Shown here one piece after another: positions 1 to 8,030 of a stretch of 64,000 nt of DNA (position 1 is the first letter of the stretch; each line of letters opens with the position of its first letter). The translations under genes and the position numbers were made by a program. The notes beneath the pieces were generated by a model. That model was not told the DNA's origin and did no database searches. It saw nothing but the letters and a program-made list of their open reading frames with translations. Origin of the DNA: Anaerococcus octavius (GTDB taxonomy: Bacteria; Bacillota; Clostridia; Tissierellales; Peptoniphilaceae); contig NZ_UFTA01000002.1 of the NCBI RefSeq assembly GCF_900445265.1, positions 806,001-870,000 of the forward strand. The letters are read 5' to 3'.

Positions 1-469
1 TTATTGCTGCAATCCTTTGTTTTTGTCCACCTGATAATTCCTTAGGATACATATTTAAACAATCATATACATCCAACTTTTTAGCCAGTTTTTCGATGTT
101 TTCCATATCTATTTCTTTATTATGAATTATAAATGGCACTTCTATATTTTCCAATGCTGTCATATTTTCAATTAGTCTATAATCTTGAAAGATATTTGTA
201 ACTTCGTTTCCTCTATACTTTTCTAAATCTTTGCGGCTAAATTTATTTAAATTTTTGCCGTCAAAATTTATCTGACCATTAGTAGCTTCTACTACACCAG
301 AAATCATGTTTAACAAAGTAGTTTTACCTGAACCACTCATTCCCATTATCCCCAAAAATTCACCTTCTAACAAGTCTAAGCTAATATCATTAACTGCAGT
401 TATATATTCATTTGTAGTTCCATATATTTTATTTAAATATTTGACGACCAAAATACGTTTAAATTTCAT
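1..469 (-). CDS. ABC transporter ATP-binding protein (partial, runs off the left edge)
   Basis: The first 156 residues of an ABC ATPase are present; the C-terminal part lies outside the window. Walker A reads GMSGSGKTT (about residues 43-51), the Q-loop is IFQD (93-96) and the signature is LSGGQKQR (145-152). The order and spacing fit the LolD/MacB/BceA class of ATPases that energise FtsX-like permeases, judging by the segment ENMTALENIEVPF after the Q-loop. The ATG at 469 follows a GAGG ribosome binding site. Walker B and the partner permease cannot be seen, so the substrate (peptide, bacitracin-like antibiotic or lipoprotein) is unknown. Confidence 0.85.
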   Translation of the reverse strand, partial: MKFKRILVVKYLNKIYGTTNEYITAVNDISLDLLEGEFLGIMGMSGSGKTTLLNMISGVVEATNGQINFDGKNLNKFSRKDLEKYRGNEVTNIFQDYRLIENMTALENIEVPFIIHNKEIDMENIEKLAKKLDVYDCLNMYPKELSGGQKQRIAAI

Positions 470-502
470 TTTTAACCTCAGTTAAAATATAGTATTATAT
501 AT

Positions 503-531
503 AAAAAGTAAACTGCAAAAATGCAGCTTAC
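503..531 (-). terminator. Rho-independent terminator of the 235-aa gene
   Basis: A 10-bp stem (508-517 with 522-531, one G-U pair) closes a short loop and is followed on the minus strand by a T run. It overlaps the stop codon of the upstream gene. Confidence 0.7.
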
Positions 532-1235
532 TTTACTTCTTCAATACTTTTTGCTTGTGTCATTTCACTTATCTTTGATAAATAGTAATTATAAACTCCC
601 TCTACATCATCTGTTGATTTTAACCAAGTTGTAGTAACTTTCCCTTGGCTATTATCAAGATATGATAATATGAAATTTCCATTTTTATCATAAATTTCAT
701 ATCCATCATTCAATTCATCAGATAAAATTGTTTTATAACCACCATCTATTCTCTCTACTGTCCTAGGTAAATCTCCAAAAACTTTTATTACTTCTTTTTC
801 ACCATAAGTAAGTGGATTTGAAGTTGTAATCTTAGCAATTTTATGATCATTTATTTTATCAGTGTAATAGTTATTCTTATTAAAATTTAACCAATATCTA
901 TTATCACCATCTGATATAAATATAAATCCACCGTTTTCTTTAAGTTGACCATCTATCATTATTCCTTTATCTAAGTCATCACCGCTAATCTCAGTATAGT
1001 TTATGCTTCCATCATCTGATTTTAATTTATAATAATTAACCTCTGATCTATATTCTTTTTTTAATAGTTTCTCTACAAACTCTCTTTTTACCGCATCAGA
1101 ATTATTCATCAATTCATAAACTTTTTCTTTTTCTGTTGCATTTTCATTCTCATAATAGTTGTTATTAAATCCTACCAACGTACTTACACCTAATAAAACA
1201 ATAGCTGTTTGAATAAAAAAATTAAATTTTTTCAT
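528..1235 (-). CDS. Membrane-anchored or secreted protein of unknown function
   Basis: This 235-aa protein has one hydrophobic N-terminal segment (about residues 7-23) after a Lys start, so it is exported or anchored. No lipobox cysteine is present. The rest is a hydrophilic domain rich in Asp, Asn, Lys and Tyr with a likely beta-rich pattern, and I recognise no family. The ATG is preceded by a strong AGGAGG site. It lies between the helicase of the trio upstream (57-bp gap, no terminator seen) and the ABC ATPase gene downstream. It could be an accessory extracytoplasmic protein of that transporter, but this is inference from position only. Confidence 0.6.
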   Translation of the reverse strand: MKKFNFFIQTAIVLLGVSTLVGFNNNYYENENATEKEKVYELMNNSDAVKREFVEKLLKKEYRSEVNYYKLKSDDGSINYTEISGDDLDKGIMIDGQLKENGGFIFISDGDNRYWLNFNKNNYYTDKINDHKIAKITTSNPLTYGEKEVIKVFGDLPRTVERIDGGYKTILSDELNDGYEIYDKNGNFILSYLDNSQGKVTTTWLKSTDDVEGVYNYYLSKISEMTQAKSIEEVK

Positions 1236-1291
1236 AATATCCTCCTCTTGTAAGTAAAGAATACCACGATTTTTTTACTGATTTAATTACA

Positions 1292-3421
1292 TTAGTTGTA
1301 AGAATTAGATTTAAAATTAGATTTGTCTATATTCACATTCAGATACTTGTATGCGCCTTCTAGGTCAAGATAATTATTTATAACATATTCTGCTCTCAAA
1401 TTCTCAGGAACTAAAACCATGTACTTATTTGCAATAAGATATGCATCTAACAAAGTTTTTTCTTTAAGCAAAAATTTAAATATTTGATCTTTGCTTACCG
1501 GATTTATTCTGCTCTCATCAAAAATTTCTGGTGTATTGGGACCACAAACCATACTATCAGCTTCTGAAATAAAATATGAAGTAGATTTGCTGATTATATT
1601 AAACATAATAGCAAGCGTTCTATTTATCTTTGTAGACTGAAATGTCATAAGACCTATATAATCATCTTCTACAGAAAATGGATAGTGGTAAGGTTTTAAG
1701 GCATCATGCAACTCATAGATATATTTTTTAGAATCGTCATCAAATTCAAACTCGTTTGGGTTATCAATTATAAATCTCATTCTTTCTCTAATAATAGGAC
1801 TGATATCTACATTCCCTGCTGATAAGAATTTTGGTGGTGCTCCTTCACTTGCAGCTGAAACACGAATTTTTTTGCTGTCTCTATATATTTTATCTATTTT
1901 CCAAACTTGACCAGCTAAGAATATATTTGCCTCTTCTTGAACTTCTGGACGTATTTCTATTTCCCCAATTTTTCCACTTTCGTTATAGACAGTAAATGCC
2001 TTTGCAGTTATAAACTGATTATAAAAACTGCCCATGTACATTAGTTTATCAAGATTTATACCTGTTATAACTTCATTTTCTAATATTTCTATATATCCTT
2101 CTTCTTGCATAAAGTCAGTAATTTTTTCAAATTCTTTATCTGTAATATCAGAAAAAGTGGCTAGTGTTTTGTTTAAATATTTATACTCTTCAATAGACAA
2201 TCCATAATTTTCTAATAAGCTAGACAAAACTTGGTGGGCAAATACATCATAGGCCTTTGTAGTTGCTTCAATCTTGTCTAAAACACCATCTTCAAAAAGG
2301 CTGATTGCTGCCATTGCTTGCAAAGCATCATACACATCAGTATTTATTTGATGTAGGATTGATTTATGAGTTTTCCTTCCACTTCTGCCTAATCTTTGAG
2401 CTAAGGATAAAACTGTGTAAGGTGCACCATATTGGACAACAGAATGAACTGAACCTATATCTATCCCAAGTTCCAGAGTAGAAGTGGCAACTATAACATA
2501 ATTTTCATTTTTAGATTCTTTTGCAAATTCTTCTATTTCCTGCCTACGACTTTTGCTAACTGATGAATGATGTGCAAAAATTTTTATATCATCACCATTA
2601 TGTTTATATAAATTTGCCAACTGAACTGAAATAAGTTCTACCTTTTCTCTAGAGTTAGGAAAAATTAGCATAGGACCTTCTAATGAATAATCGTGCATTA
2701 AATTTATGTACTCATTTGAAACTTCTATTGCTTCTGTCAGATTAAAAGTATATTCAAAATCATTTTGAGTTTTATCTACTAAAATATTTGTATTTTTACC
2801 ATTATTAAAAAAAGATTTTGCCAAATTATAATTTAAATCTCCAATTGTGGCAGAAAGTCCAATCATACGAGGAGCTTCGTATGTAAATCTTAATATACGG
2901 TCTAAGAGTGATTTTAATTGTAGTCCGCGATTGCCTGATAAGAAAGAATGTATTTCATCTACAATTATATAATCAAGATCAGCAAATAAAATTTTTGCTA
3001 CTTCAGATTTTCCAGATAGCAAAGCTTCAATAGACTCTGGTGTTATTAATAAAATTCCTCTAGGAGATTCAATTAAATTATCTTTTTTTGCCTTGCTAGC
3101 TTCTCCATGCCAAGATGTAATAGGTATATTCATATCTAAACACATGTCATTTATACGTTTAAATTGGTCATTTATAAGGGCAATTAGTGGAGAAATATAT
3201 AAAATCTTTACTCCCTTATCCCAATTATCAATCTTACTTATTGCAGGCAAAAAAGCAGCTTCAGTTTTGCCAGAAGCTGTAGCTGCTGATAAAATCAAAT
3301 TATTTTCCGTATTAAAAAATGCTTTTATAGATGCATTTTGAATCTTAGTTAAAGCTGGCCATCCTTTTTCATGAATATAAAATCTAAGCTCTCTATTTAA
3401 TAATTTAAATGAATCAGTCAT
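1292..3421 (-). CDS. DEAD/DEAH-box helicase, Lhr/BrxHI-like
   Basis: A 709-aa superfamily 2 helicase. Visible motifs are the Walker A-like ATASGKTEAAF (about 47-57), DEIH (155-158), SAT (190-192), TSTLELGIDIG (313-323) and QRLGRSGR (342-349). The two RecA-like domains are followed by about 350 residues resembling the C-terminal part of Lhr-type DNA helicases. It is the last gene of a three-gene set: its ATG overlaps the stop of the BrxD-like ATPase gene by 4 bp, which indicates translational coupling. In BREX type 2 a helicase of this kind (BrxHI) also accompanies BrxD. Helicase activity is secure from the motifs; a role in phage defence or DNA repair is inference. Confidence 0.85.
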   Translation of the reverse strand: MTDSFKLLNRELRFYIHEKGWPALTKIQNASIKAFFNTENNLILSAATASGKTEAAFLPAISKIDNWDKGVKILYISPLIALINDQFKRINDMCLDMNIPITSWHGEASKAKKDNLIESPRGILLITPESIEALLSGKSEVAKILFADLDYIIVDEIHSFLSGNRGLQLKSLLDRILRFTYEAPRMIGLSATIGDLNYNLAKSFFNNGKNTNILVDKTQNDFEYTFNLTEAIEVSNEYINLMHDYSLEGPMLIFPNSREKVELISVQLANLYKHNGDDIKIFAHHSSVSKSRRQEIEEFAKESKNENYVIVATSTLELGIDIGSVHSVVQYGAPYTVLSLAQRLGRSGRKTHKSILHQINTDVYDALQAMAAISLFEDGVLDKIEATTKAYDVFAHQVLSSLLENYGLSIEEYKYLNKTLATFSDITDKEFEKITDFMQEEGYIEILENEVITGINLDKLMYMGSFYNQFITAKAFTVYNESGKIGEIEIRPEVQEEANIFLAGQVWKIDKIYRDSKKIRVSAASEGAPPKFLSAGNVDISPIIRERMRFIIDNPNEFEFDDDSKKYIYELHDALKPYHYPFSVEDDYIGLMTFQSTKINRTLAIMFNIISKSTSYFISEADSMVCGPNTPEIFDESRINPVSKDQIFKFLLKEKTLLDAYLIANKYMVLVPENLRAEYVINNYLDLEGAYKYLNVNIDKSNFKSNSYN

Positions 3422-4743
3422 ATTATTTCTATCTCATCGTCCATATTGTCAGGATCTTTTGTTATACCAAGGATATCTTTAAATCGATCTCTTATAATGT
3501 CAATTATTTCAACAGCTGGATTTTGCCTTTTTAAATCAAGTATTTCTATAAAGTCTTTAATTACAGCTCGAGGTGTTAAAAATTCATCAGCTCCAGGTCT
3601 ATTTAATTGACCTTCCATATAGGTAATTATTTCATCTTCAGAAATTTCTATAGATTCTTTGTAGTAAGCATTATAAACATTAACTAAATTTTCTAAAAGC
3701 GTATATATCTCTTCGTTAGTAAGTGGTTTTAAGGCTAAAACTGTACGATTTGTATTTACTAATTTATTATCCATACTTTCTTCGCTACCAAGTCTACTTT
3801 TTAAAGCCCCATAGGATGCTAGTCCTCTATTTTCATCAAAAACTGTTTTACGAGTTGCACCAAAGTTTATAAATAAGCCCTTAGCAATATTTGATTTTGC
3901 CTCATTGTAAATGTTTAAAATACGTTCATAATTTCTTTCGCGAATAACTGACTGTGGAATTTTATATAGGTTTACTGCTTCATCAAAATTTACAACAAAA
4001 CCACTATACCCAATGCCCAAAAATAACTCGCTCATATTTTTTAATGCATCAAACCAATTATCGTCATTAATTATTTGATTTATTCCAAGGATTTTTTTTG
4101 CTTCAGTCTTTGTAGTGATATCTCCCCTTAGCCATCTAATAGAATTGGTTTTTAAAATTCTATTATCGTTTATAAAGCCTTCATAAAATTTAACTAATGC
4201 TTGTCCAAATTCAAATGATAGTCCTACAGCACTAAAATTGGCTAATACGTTTAATATTTCATTTGTAACTTCTTTTTGATAGCTTCCTTCAATTATTTCC
4301 GATATTTCTACACCTAAATTTTTTGCGACACTTTGGAATATTTGATTTAGCCATTCTTCTATTATGGAACTTAGTACATTGCCATTTTTTATTGTTTTTG
4401 TTTTTATATTATCAATGATTTCTGTATATAAAGCAACTGCCTTTCTATCTGTAGCATAAAATCTTCTGGATGGATTCAAATCTAAGCTAGAAACAACAAA
4501 GTTTTTTTGTAGAGCAAGTTGTTCTATAGTAGCAAGCATAAAACTTTTACCAGATCCAAAGTCACCAACCCAAAAACGAATATCACTTTCTCCGTCAGCC
4601 ACTTTATCTAAAATTTTTATTACTTCTTCAACTTCTTTGTTTCTACCAACTAAAAGATGTTGGACACCCATATTGGGTACTACTCCAGCTTCTAGTGATT
4701 TTATAATAACTGATGCTTCTTTCGGATTAATTCTTGCTGCCAT
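3418..4743 (-). CDS. BrxD-like P-loop ATPase (DUF2791/BREX ATP-binding family)
   Basis: A 441-aa ATPase with Walker A GDFGSGKS (60-67) and Walker B GFVVNFDEA (248-256). The WLRGDITTKTEAKKILGI block (204-221) and the later DENRGLASYGALKSRL block (303-318) are, from memory, hallmarks of the DUF2791 family that includes BrxC and BrxD. Its start lies inside the 3' end of the TerB-C gene (17-bp overlap) and its stop overlaps the helicase start, so the three products are probably made together in fixed proportion. No pglX methylase or pglZ phosphatase is next to it, so this is not a complete BREX system. Molecular role unknown; the ATPase probably remodels a DNA-bound complex together with the helicase (inference). 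Confidence 0.8.
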   Translation of the reverse strand: MAARINPKEASVIIKSLEAGVVPNMGVQHLLVGRNKEVEEVIKILDKVADGESDIRFWVGDFGSGKSFMLATIEQLALQKNFVVSSLDLNPSRRFYATDRKAVALYTEIIDNIKTKTIKNGNVLSSIIEEWLNQIFQSVAKNLGVEISEIIEGSYQKEVTNEILNVLANFSAVGLSFEFGQALVKFYEGFINDNRILKTNSIRWLRGDITTKTEAKKILGINQIINDDNWFDALKNMSELFLGIGYSGFVVNFDEAVNLYKIPQSVIRERNYERILNIYNEAKSNIAKGLFINFGATRKTVFDENRGLASYGALKSRLGSEESMDNKLVNTNRTVLALKPLTNEEIYTLLENLVNVYNAYYKESIEISEDEIITYMEGQLNRPGADEFLTPRAVIKDFIEILDLKRQNPAVEIIDIIRDRFKDILGITKDPDNMDDEIEII

Positions 4744-6475
4744 TTACATACTCCTTTATCATGTCTATATAAAATTCATCTATTATTATTTTATCATCCT
4801 CAATAACTAGAGTCTGATCACCTATATAATCATATAAGGATTCATTGATATTTCCTATAAAGGTATTTAAAGTAAGACCTTTATTTTTTGCCAATTTCTC
4901 CATCTCATCTGTACTCATATAATCATTACATAATATTTTTTTTAAAATATTATTATAGGACTCATCATTTACTTGTACTATATCTTCGTTATTATCTTCG
5001 ATATCAATTGTATCTTCTTGATCAAAAAAATCATTTACTAAGCTTACAGTTTTATTTAAATTCTTTCTTGAAATATCAATTTTCTTATTATCTATTTTTA
5101 TTTTTTTAGGGGCCTTTTTTTGCAAACTAATTATTTGATTAATAACATCTCTTGTAAGTTCTTTTTCTTTAACTATTTTTAAAAATTGATCATAATTTGA
5201 TTTATCTATAATCTCAAGTAAGTATTTGTCATGATTATTTTTGTTTACATTATTTTTATAAATATAATATAATCCTATTATTTTATCTTCCTTTTGACCT
5301 TTTCTTTCTAATTCATTTAATATTTTTTCAAAATTATCATATCTTTCATATTCTTTTATGATATCGATTTTAGAGTCTATACTTAAATCTAGAAAATATT
5401 TTAGAAAATCTTTTAATTTATTAGGATTATTCTTAAAATAATCTCGGTATATATCATCAACCATCTTTGAATCCATATTTTTTAAATAATCATATTGATA
5501 ATTCTCTATAAAAGATAATATTTCTCTATTTTCTTTTTCCTCTAGCAAAGATAAGGATTTTTGTATAGAAATTTTTCCATAAAAGGAAAATTTTTTCCTA
5601 AGATTATTTTCACTTATAATCAAAATAGCATCTAATATGTCCTTAGATTGCTTATAAGGTTTTATGATTTTGATTAATTTTTTTGTATCAATTTGCTTAC
5701 AATCAAAAAGCTCTTTTAATGTAGATAAGTACAAATCCATAAGCAAGTTAAATACTTTTTTATTATTCCACAATACATTTGACCTTTTAGATATTTGATC
5801 TATTGCTATTTGTTCATCTTTACTAAATTTATACTTTCTTCTTAAATTGCCTTTAGGGTCCCACCATAAAGAAACTTGATTGTTATTTGTTAAATTGAAG
5901 TATTCTCTTGTTTGTTTATCTGCAGGCTTTAAATGTTTTTGTAGTTCATTTGCTTTATTTTCTAATAAAACTCTTGCTTTGTGATCTATATAATGCTCAA
6001 TAATTTTGTATGATTTTTCAGCTGATTTTTTTGATAAGGGATTATAAAAATTTAACACTTGTGTTTCGGCAATTAAATATATAGTATAATATAAGTCAAA
6101 ATTTACTGTCTCTCTTCTAAGCTTTGAAACCAACCTTGCAACTGTTGTACCATCGTCATTTAGATAAATTTCCAAGCAATCACAAAGTTTTGCGTATATT
6201 TTAAGGGCAGCTACATTTAATTGATTGATTCTCATTGCTTTTGATTTGTAATGACGATCTAGTTTAAGTATCCAATACCTATAATCTTTTATCATTGGAT
6301 GGTTATTTTTTATTCTAGGTGGGATTTTTTCTGGAAGATCTAGGCTGACGTCAATTATTCCTGATATTTCATTTGCTTCTATTTTTCTTTTAAAAGTTTG
6401 TTTTTCACCTAATTGAAGCTTAGAGATATCACTAGCTATGTTATCTATCATTTTTTTGAAATCATCATATTTCAT
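4727..6475 (-). CDS. TerB-C-domain protein, first gene of the helicase/ATPase module
   Basis: A 582-aa, Lys/Asp/Asn-rich, mostly helical protein. The C-terminal about 65 residues (from NNILKKILCND to DEFYIDMI) match the pattern I know for TerB_C domains, with a winged-helix-like layout and the NINE...DYIGD signature. The N-terminal third has a conserved-looking tryptophan/tyrosine segment (DYRYWILKLDR) in the place where a TerB_N-like domain would sit, but I am less sure of that. It lacks nuclease or methylase motifs. A promoter and an AGGGGG ribosome binding site directly upstream mark it as the head of the three-gene transcript. It may be the sensor or DNA-binding scaffold of the module (inference). 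Confidence 0.65.
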   Translation of the reverse strand: MKYDDFKKMIDNIASDISKLQLGEKQTFKRKIEANEISGIIDVSLDLPEKIPPRIKNNHPMIKDYRYWILKLDRHYKSKAMRINQLNVAALKIYAKLCDCLEIYLNDDGTTVARLVSKLRRETVNFDLYYTIYLIAETQVLNFYNPLSKKSAEKSYKIIEHYIDHKARVLLENKANELQKHLKPADKQTREYFNLTNNNQVSLWWDPKGNLRRKYKFSKDEQIAIDQISKRSNVLWNNKKVFNLLMDLYLSTLKELFDCKQIDTKKLIKIIKPYKQSKDILDAILIISENNLRKKFSFYGKISIQKSLSLLEEKENREILSFIENYQYDYLKNMDSKMVDDIYRDYFKNNPNKLKDFLKYFLDLSIDSKIDIIKEYERYDNFEKILNELERKGQKEDKIIGLYYIYKNNVNKNNHDKYLLEIIDKSNYDQFLKIVKEKELTRDVINQIISLQKKAPKKIKIDNKKIDISRKNLNKTVSLVNDFFDQEDTIDIEDNNEDIVQVNDESYNNILKKILCNDYMSTDEMEKLAKNKGLTLNTFIGNINESLYDYIGDQTLVIEDDKIIIDEFYIDMIKEYVNGSKN

Positions 6476-6505
6476 TTAAGCCCCCTTTAGAATAACCTTC
6501 CTTAC

Positions 6506-6535
6506 ATTATACCTTTTAAGTATTTTTGCGCTCAA
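6506..6535 (-). promoter_or_regulatory. Promoter of the TerB-C/ATPase/helicase operon
   Basis: On the minus strand a perfect -10 TATAAT (6506-6511) lies 18 bp downstream of TTGAGC (6530-6535). It sits just past the terminator of the preceding operon and about 30 bp before the start codon at 6475, so the module has its own promoter. Confidence 0.55.
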
Positions 6536-6559
6536 AAAAACGCTAGTTTTCTAGCGTTT
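6534..6559 (-). terminator. Terminator of the fructosamine kinase/acidic protein operon
   Basis: A perfect 9-bp stem AAACGCTAG/CTAGCGTTT with a TTTT loop is followed on the minus strand by seven T. Confidence 0.85.
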
Positions 6560-6594
6560 ATCTATAACCCAAATTTTCTAGAAATAGCAACCGA

Positions 6595-6789
6595 TTAGTG
6601 GTAGTAAGATTTTGCTAGCCCATCTTCATTTGCTAAAATATACTCATCTACCAAAAAATTGTTCTCATCACTATCTTTTATTCTGTATACTTCATAGCCC
6701 TCATAATCTCCCAGGTAGGAAATTCCACTATCTTCTTCAAATTCTTTTATAACAAATTCTAAAGCTTCATCATAATATTTGTTTTCCAT
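6595..6789 (-). CDS. Small acidic protein A, paralogue of the upstream gene
   Basis: A 64-aa cytosolic protein with about 18 Asp/Glu against 5 Lys/Arg. It aligns over most of its length with the next upstream protein: ALEFVIKEFEE against VLEFVQNEYDG, then ISYLGDYEGYEVYRI against INYLGEWESYDCYEI, then YILANEDG against FALVNENG. The two are therefore a tandem duplication. Only a weak ribosome binding site precedes the ATG, but the 7-bp gap suggests coupling with the upstream gene. I recognise no family and assign no function. Confidence 0.65.
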   Translation of the reverse strand: MENKYYDEALEFVIKEFEEDSGISYLGDYEGYEVYRIKDSDENNFLVDEYILANEDGLAKSYYH

Positions 6790-6796
6790 ACTTTGC

Positions 6797-7030
6797 CTAA
6801 CCTATGTCAAAAAAATGCACTATTTCATAATCTTCATCACTATCAGAAATCCTTACACCATTTTCATTTACTAATGCAAAAGCTCCAACACCATCAGTCT
6901 CTTCATCCGTATTTATCTCATAGCAATCATAGCTTTCCCATTCTCCTAAATAATTTATGTCTGTATAACCATCATATTCATTTTGTACAAATTCTAAAAC
7001 TTGATCTTTGCTTCTTTCTATTAAAGTCAT
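6797..7030 (-). CDS. Small acidic protein B, paralogue of the downstream gene
   Basis: A 77-aa, strongly acidic protein (about 21 Asp/Glu). The ATG at 7030 is preferred over an in-frame TTG at 7042 because GAGG lies 6 nt before it; that site overlaps the stop codon of fructosamine kinase. It shares the YLG-(D/E)-x-(E)-x-Y-(D/E)-x-Y-(R/E)-I core with its neighbour and adds an acidic C-terminal tail (SDSDEDYE). Function unknown. Confidence 0.65.
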   Translation of the reverse strand: MTLIERSKDQVLEFVQNEYDGYTDINYLGEWESYDCYEINTDEETDGVGAFALVNENGVRISDSDEDYEIVHFFDIG

Positions 7031-7038
7031 ATTTCGCC

Positions 7039-7893
7039 TCAATAATTAAGTATATTTTCCATAGTCATATTTACAGATGACTCATATAACTCACCAAATT
7101 TAATTAAATGAACCATATAAAGATATAGTCTATAAAATTCAAGTCTTAACTTACAGCCTTCTTCTAGAGGATATAATTCATTATATCTACTATAAAATTC
7201 ATCATTAAAACCACCAAATACCGTTGTAATTCCTATATCAAATTCTCTATCACCATAAAATGGACTTGGATCAAACAAAGCTGGTGATCCATCTTTTAAA
7301 AACATATAATTACCTGCCCATAAATCTCCATGAAGTAAGGATGGCTCAGATTTATGATTTAAAAGTTCTTCTTTCATTATTTCGTAGACTTTTTTATATT
7401 TTTCAAAATCATATGAAGTCCATAAATCCAATTCTATTAATTGCTTAGCTAATACATCCATTCTTTGATCTAAGAAAAGTTCAGACCATGTCTCAACCCA
7501 TTCATTAGTAAAAGATGTACTTGATCCTCTATATTCGTAGTCAAAACCAAACTTATCATTGGGACTTTTATATTTGTGCATATTTGCTACTGTTTCTGCA
7601 AGTTCGCTTTGTGATCCTATACTTCCTTCGTCTAAAAAAGATAAAAGCAAATAGGCATCACCATCACAGAAGCCATGATCAATTACTTTAGGAGCTTTTA
7701 TACCAATCTTATCAAAAAGTTTTAATCCTGCTATTTCACCATCATAAAAGCTTCCATCACAATTTCTTTGAACTAGCATATAGTATAAATTATCATTTGA
7801 GTATATTTTATAAGCATCATTTACATCATCACCACCAGAAGCTGCTCTAATATCAGTTACTTCTACTGGTAATTGTTCAATAAATTTTTCCAT
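7039..7893 (-). CDS. Fructosamine kinase family protein
   Basis: A 284-aa kinase of the fructosamine/ketosamine-3-kinase family, which phosphorylates Amadori-type glycation adducts (protein deglycation or sugar-amine use). The catalytic loop is LLHGDLWAGNYMF and the metal-binding segment is FDPSPFYGDREFDIG, as in aminoglycoside-phosphotransferase-like folds. The ATG at 7893 has an AGAAGGTG site upstream; an in-frame GTG three codons earlier is less likely. It is the first gene of an operon with two small acidic proteins. Confidence 0.85.
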   Translation of the reverse strand: MEKFIEQLPVEVTDIRAASGGDDVNDAYKIYSNDNLYYMLVQRNCDGSFYDGEIAGLKLFDKIGIKAPKVIDHGFCDGDAYLLLSFLDEGSIGSQSELAETVANMHKYKSPNDKFGFDYEYRGSSTSFTNEWVETWSELFLDQRMDVLAKQLIELDLWTSYDFEKYKKVYEIMKEELLNHKSEPSLLHGDLWAGNYMFLKDGSPALFDPSPFYGDREFDIGITTVFGGFNDEFYSRYNELYPLEEGCKLRLEFYRLYLYMVHLIKFGELYESSVNMTMENILNY

Positions 7894-7997
7894 ATATAAC
7901 ACCTTCTTATAAGCTACTTTTACCCTTACTTATATTTTACAAACTTATAAAGGTATAAAATAATTTTTACAAACCATTTTTTAAAATTGTTATATGA

Positions 7998-8003
7998 TAT
8001 AAT
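7998..8003 (+). promoter_or_regulatory. -10 element of the secreted 5'-nucleotidase gene
   Basis: TATAAT lies about 28 bp before the start codon, ahead of an AGGGGG ribosome binding site. No convincing -35 element is visible. Confidence 0.4.
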
Positions 8004-8030
8004 AAAAGAAAATCATATTAAGGGGGAATT

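Noticed and set aside
3093-3341. 82-codon plus-strand frame within the helicase
   Set aside because: Shadow of the helicase gene on the other strand.
1292-6475. Complete BREX or DISARM system
   Set aside because: Methylase, PglZ and nuclease genes are missing; the window shows the three genes only.
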